This document shows, piece after piece, positions 6,624-7,149 of a stretch of DNA of 7,149 nt. Location of the stretch: NCBI GenBank assembly GCA_025450405.1, contig JANWHL010000285.1, positions 1 to 7,149 of the forward strand, read 5' to 3'. Below the pieces are notes generated by a model that was given only the letters and a program-made list of their open reading frames with translations, searched no databases and was not told where the DNA came from. Position 1 is the stretch's first letter; each line of letters begins with the position of its first letter. The DNA is from Ktedonobacterales bacterium. Lineage in GTDB: Bacteria > Chloroflexota > Ktedonobacteria > Ktedonobacterales > JADMIN01. Both the position numbers and the translations under genes were made by a program.

Positions 6624-6632
6624 ATTGTAGCA
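6624..6632 (-). promoter_or_regulatory. Extended -10 promoter of the ABC operon
   Basis: On the minus strand the sequence reads TGC-TACAAT, an extended -10 with 5 of 6 matches to TATAAT. No good -35 is found 16-18 bases upstream, as is common for extended -10 promoters. A start near 6617 would leave a leader of about 200 bases before the ATPase ATG. Confidence 0.45.
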
Positions 6633-6655
6633 GGATGGGTCACGCTCACGATACG

Positions 6656-6683
6656 GACGAAGCCCGACAGTGGTTGCTTCGTC
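6656..6683. promoter_or_regulatory. Perfect 8-base inverted repeat, candidate operator of the divergent region
   Basis: GACGAAGC (6656-6663) and GCTTCGTC (6676-6683) are exact inverted copies with a 12-base spacer. A further half-site-like TGCTTCG occurs at 6711-6717, 36 bases from the same heptamer at 6675-6681. The repeat lies between the two divergent -10 boxes, just upstream of the ABC -35 position. This is where a regulator of both genes could bind. Confidence 0.4.
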
Positions 6684-6737
6684 ATCCGTTCTCCACGCGG
6701 AAAGTGGTCCTGCTTCGCGGCCGCGGGCGCGCGGGGC

Positions 6738-6746
6738 TGCTATACT
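6738..6746 (+). promoter_or_regulatory. Extended -10 promoter of the glycosyltransferase gene
   Basis: TGC-TATACT is an extended -10 with 5 of 6 matches to TATAAT. The expected -35 position is GC-rich and poor. A start near 6753 would give a leader of about 155 bases before the GTG start at 6909. Confidence 0.5.
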
Positions 6747-6892
6747 GGCCTGGCTTCCCCTGGCGACCACTCCGCCACCCCCGCTTGCGCGCGGAGGTGA
6801 GGCGGCGGAGCGCCGAGTCGGCGATGCGACCCGGGGGATGTTGGGCGGTCGGGCGAACGGCGGCGGATCGCTGGCGGATCGCTGGCGGCGGA

Positions 6893-6900
6893 AGGAGGAA
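6893..6900 (+). promoter_or_regulatory. Shine-Dalgarno AAGGAGGAA that decides a GTG start
   Basis: AGGAGG at 6893-6898 is a full match to the anti-Shine-Dalgarno and is 10 bases from the GTG at 6909. The next in-frame ATG at 6948 has no comparable site at proper spacing, so the GTG is preferred. Confidence 0.6.
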
Positions 6901-6908
6901 GAGGCACG

Positions 6909-7149
6909 GTGGCAGGGTCGGTTGAGGGCGAGGTACACACGAGCGCGATGTCCACCAGCGCGACACCCGCCAGCGCCACGGCGGGCGGCGTCGCGTGGGC
7001 GCGGCGGTCCCGCGTGGCCGGGCTCGCGCGCGCGGACGCCCGGCGGCTCGGGTTGGCGCTGCTGGCGGTGGGCGTGCTGGCGCTCGCGCTGGCCTTCCAC
7101 GTCACGCGGCTCACCCAGTCGCCAGGCTGGGATCCGCAGGAGGGCTACA
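6909..7149 (+). CDS. GT-C family membrane glycosyltransferase, PMT/ArnT-like (N-terminus, cut by window edge)
   Basis: Eighty residues are visible. A Ser/Ala/Thr-rich cytoplasmic N-terminus is followed by basic residues (ARRSRVAG, then ADARR), then one hydrophobic helix at about residues 47-63 (LGLALLAVGVLALALAF). Right after it comes TRLTQSPGWDPQEGY at 66-80, with Asp75 and Glu78. In GT-C enzymes such as protein O-mannosyltransferases and ArnT, the first extracytoplasmic loop carries a catalytic or metal-binding acidic residue just after helix 1, which fits. Such enzymes move a sugar from a polyprenyl-phosphate carrier onto protein or lipid outside the cytoplasm. The start is GTG at 6909 (ATG at 6948 is the alternative, 13 residues shorter). 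Acceptor and sugar cannot be told from this part. Confidence 0.7.
   Translation, partial: MAGSVEGEVHTSAMSTSATPASATAGGVAWARRSRVAGLARADARRLGLALLAVGVLALALAFHVTRLTQSPGWDPQEGY

Larger units (their letters stand above)
6417..6908. other. 492-base divergent intergenic control region
   Basis: The region separates the minus-strand ABC operon from the plus-strand glycosyltransferase gene. It contains an extended -10 box facing each gene (6624-6632 minus, 6738-6746 plus), an 8-base inverted repeat between them (6656-6683), and leader hairpins on the ABC side (6571-6589 and 6593-6606). On the glycosyltransferase side are an 11-base direct repeat (GGCGGATCGCT at 6862-6872 and 6873-6883) and a strong ribosome binding site. 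An open frame at 6590-6925 is not supported as a gene. Confidence 0.6.

Noticed and set aside
6417..6908. tRNA, other structured RNA or riboswitch in the divergent region
   Set aside because: No T-arm consensus, acceptor pairing or known riboswitch core could be found by eye.
6590..6925. 111-codon open frame on the plus strand
   Set aside because: It crosses the inverted repeat, the extended -10 box and the ribosome binding site of the glycosyltransferase gene, and its product is Arg-rich without a family.
6618..7100. 160-codon open frame on the minus strand
   Set aside because: It is antisense to the glycosyltransferase N-terminus, whose helix plus WDPQEGY motif is far more convincing.

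Overview
The window is a high-GC bacterial chromosome segment, most likely from Chloroflexota. That assignment is an inference from protein style: a small membrane protein opening MPNKYEREIEEILRN, a DUF2085 protein, and an N-terminus like those of MJ0619/Tes-related radical SAM enzymes. Two genes are cut by the window edges. Six genes run on the minus strand and one partial gene runs on the plus strand. No tRNA, rRNA, CRISPR array or insertion sequence was seen.

Layout from left to right: the N-terminus of a radical SAM protein (1-184, minus); a 614-base stretch without a convincing gene, holding dyads, a hairpin and a degenerate GC-rich dispersed repeat (185-798); a small two-helix membrane protein with its own -35/-10 promoter (799-1323, minus); a 364-base gap carrying that promoter; then a two-gene unit on the minus strand. 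In that unit ccdA (2578-3441) is followed after 26 bases by a DUF2085 membrane protein (1688-2551). Upstream of ccdA is a perfect TATAAT box and, beyond it, a composite repeat region (3554-3722): a decamer array plus a 20-base self-complementary tandem repeat.

Next comes an ABC exporter operon on the minus strand. The ATPase (5517-6416) overlaps the start of its permease (3757-5529) by 13 bases, so the two are almost certainly translationally coupled. A 492-base divergent intergenic region (6417-6908) separates the ATPase from the start of a GT-C (PMT/ArnT-like) membrane glycosyltransferase on the plus strand (6909 onward, truncated). This region carries two divergent extended -10 boxes, and between them a perfect 8-base inverted repeat that looks like an operator.

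Functionally this is mostly envelope and membrane biology: thiol/electron transfer across the membrane (CcdA), an ABC-2 type exporter, a lipid-linked-sugar glycosyltransferase and a radical SAM enzyme. Nothing here amounts to a clearly new system. The points most worth following are the composite repeat at 3554-3722, the divergent control region, the tight ccdA-DUF2085 pairing with its family-atypical residues, and the large alanine-rich insertion in CcdA. Antisense frames are open over long distances because of the high GC content, and I treated them as shadows.
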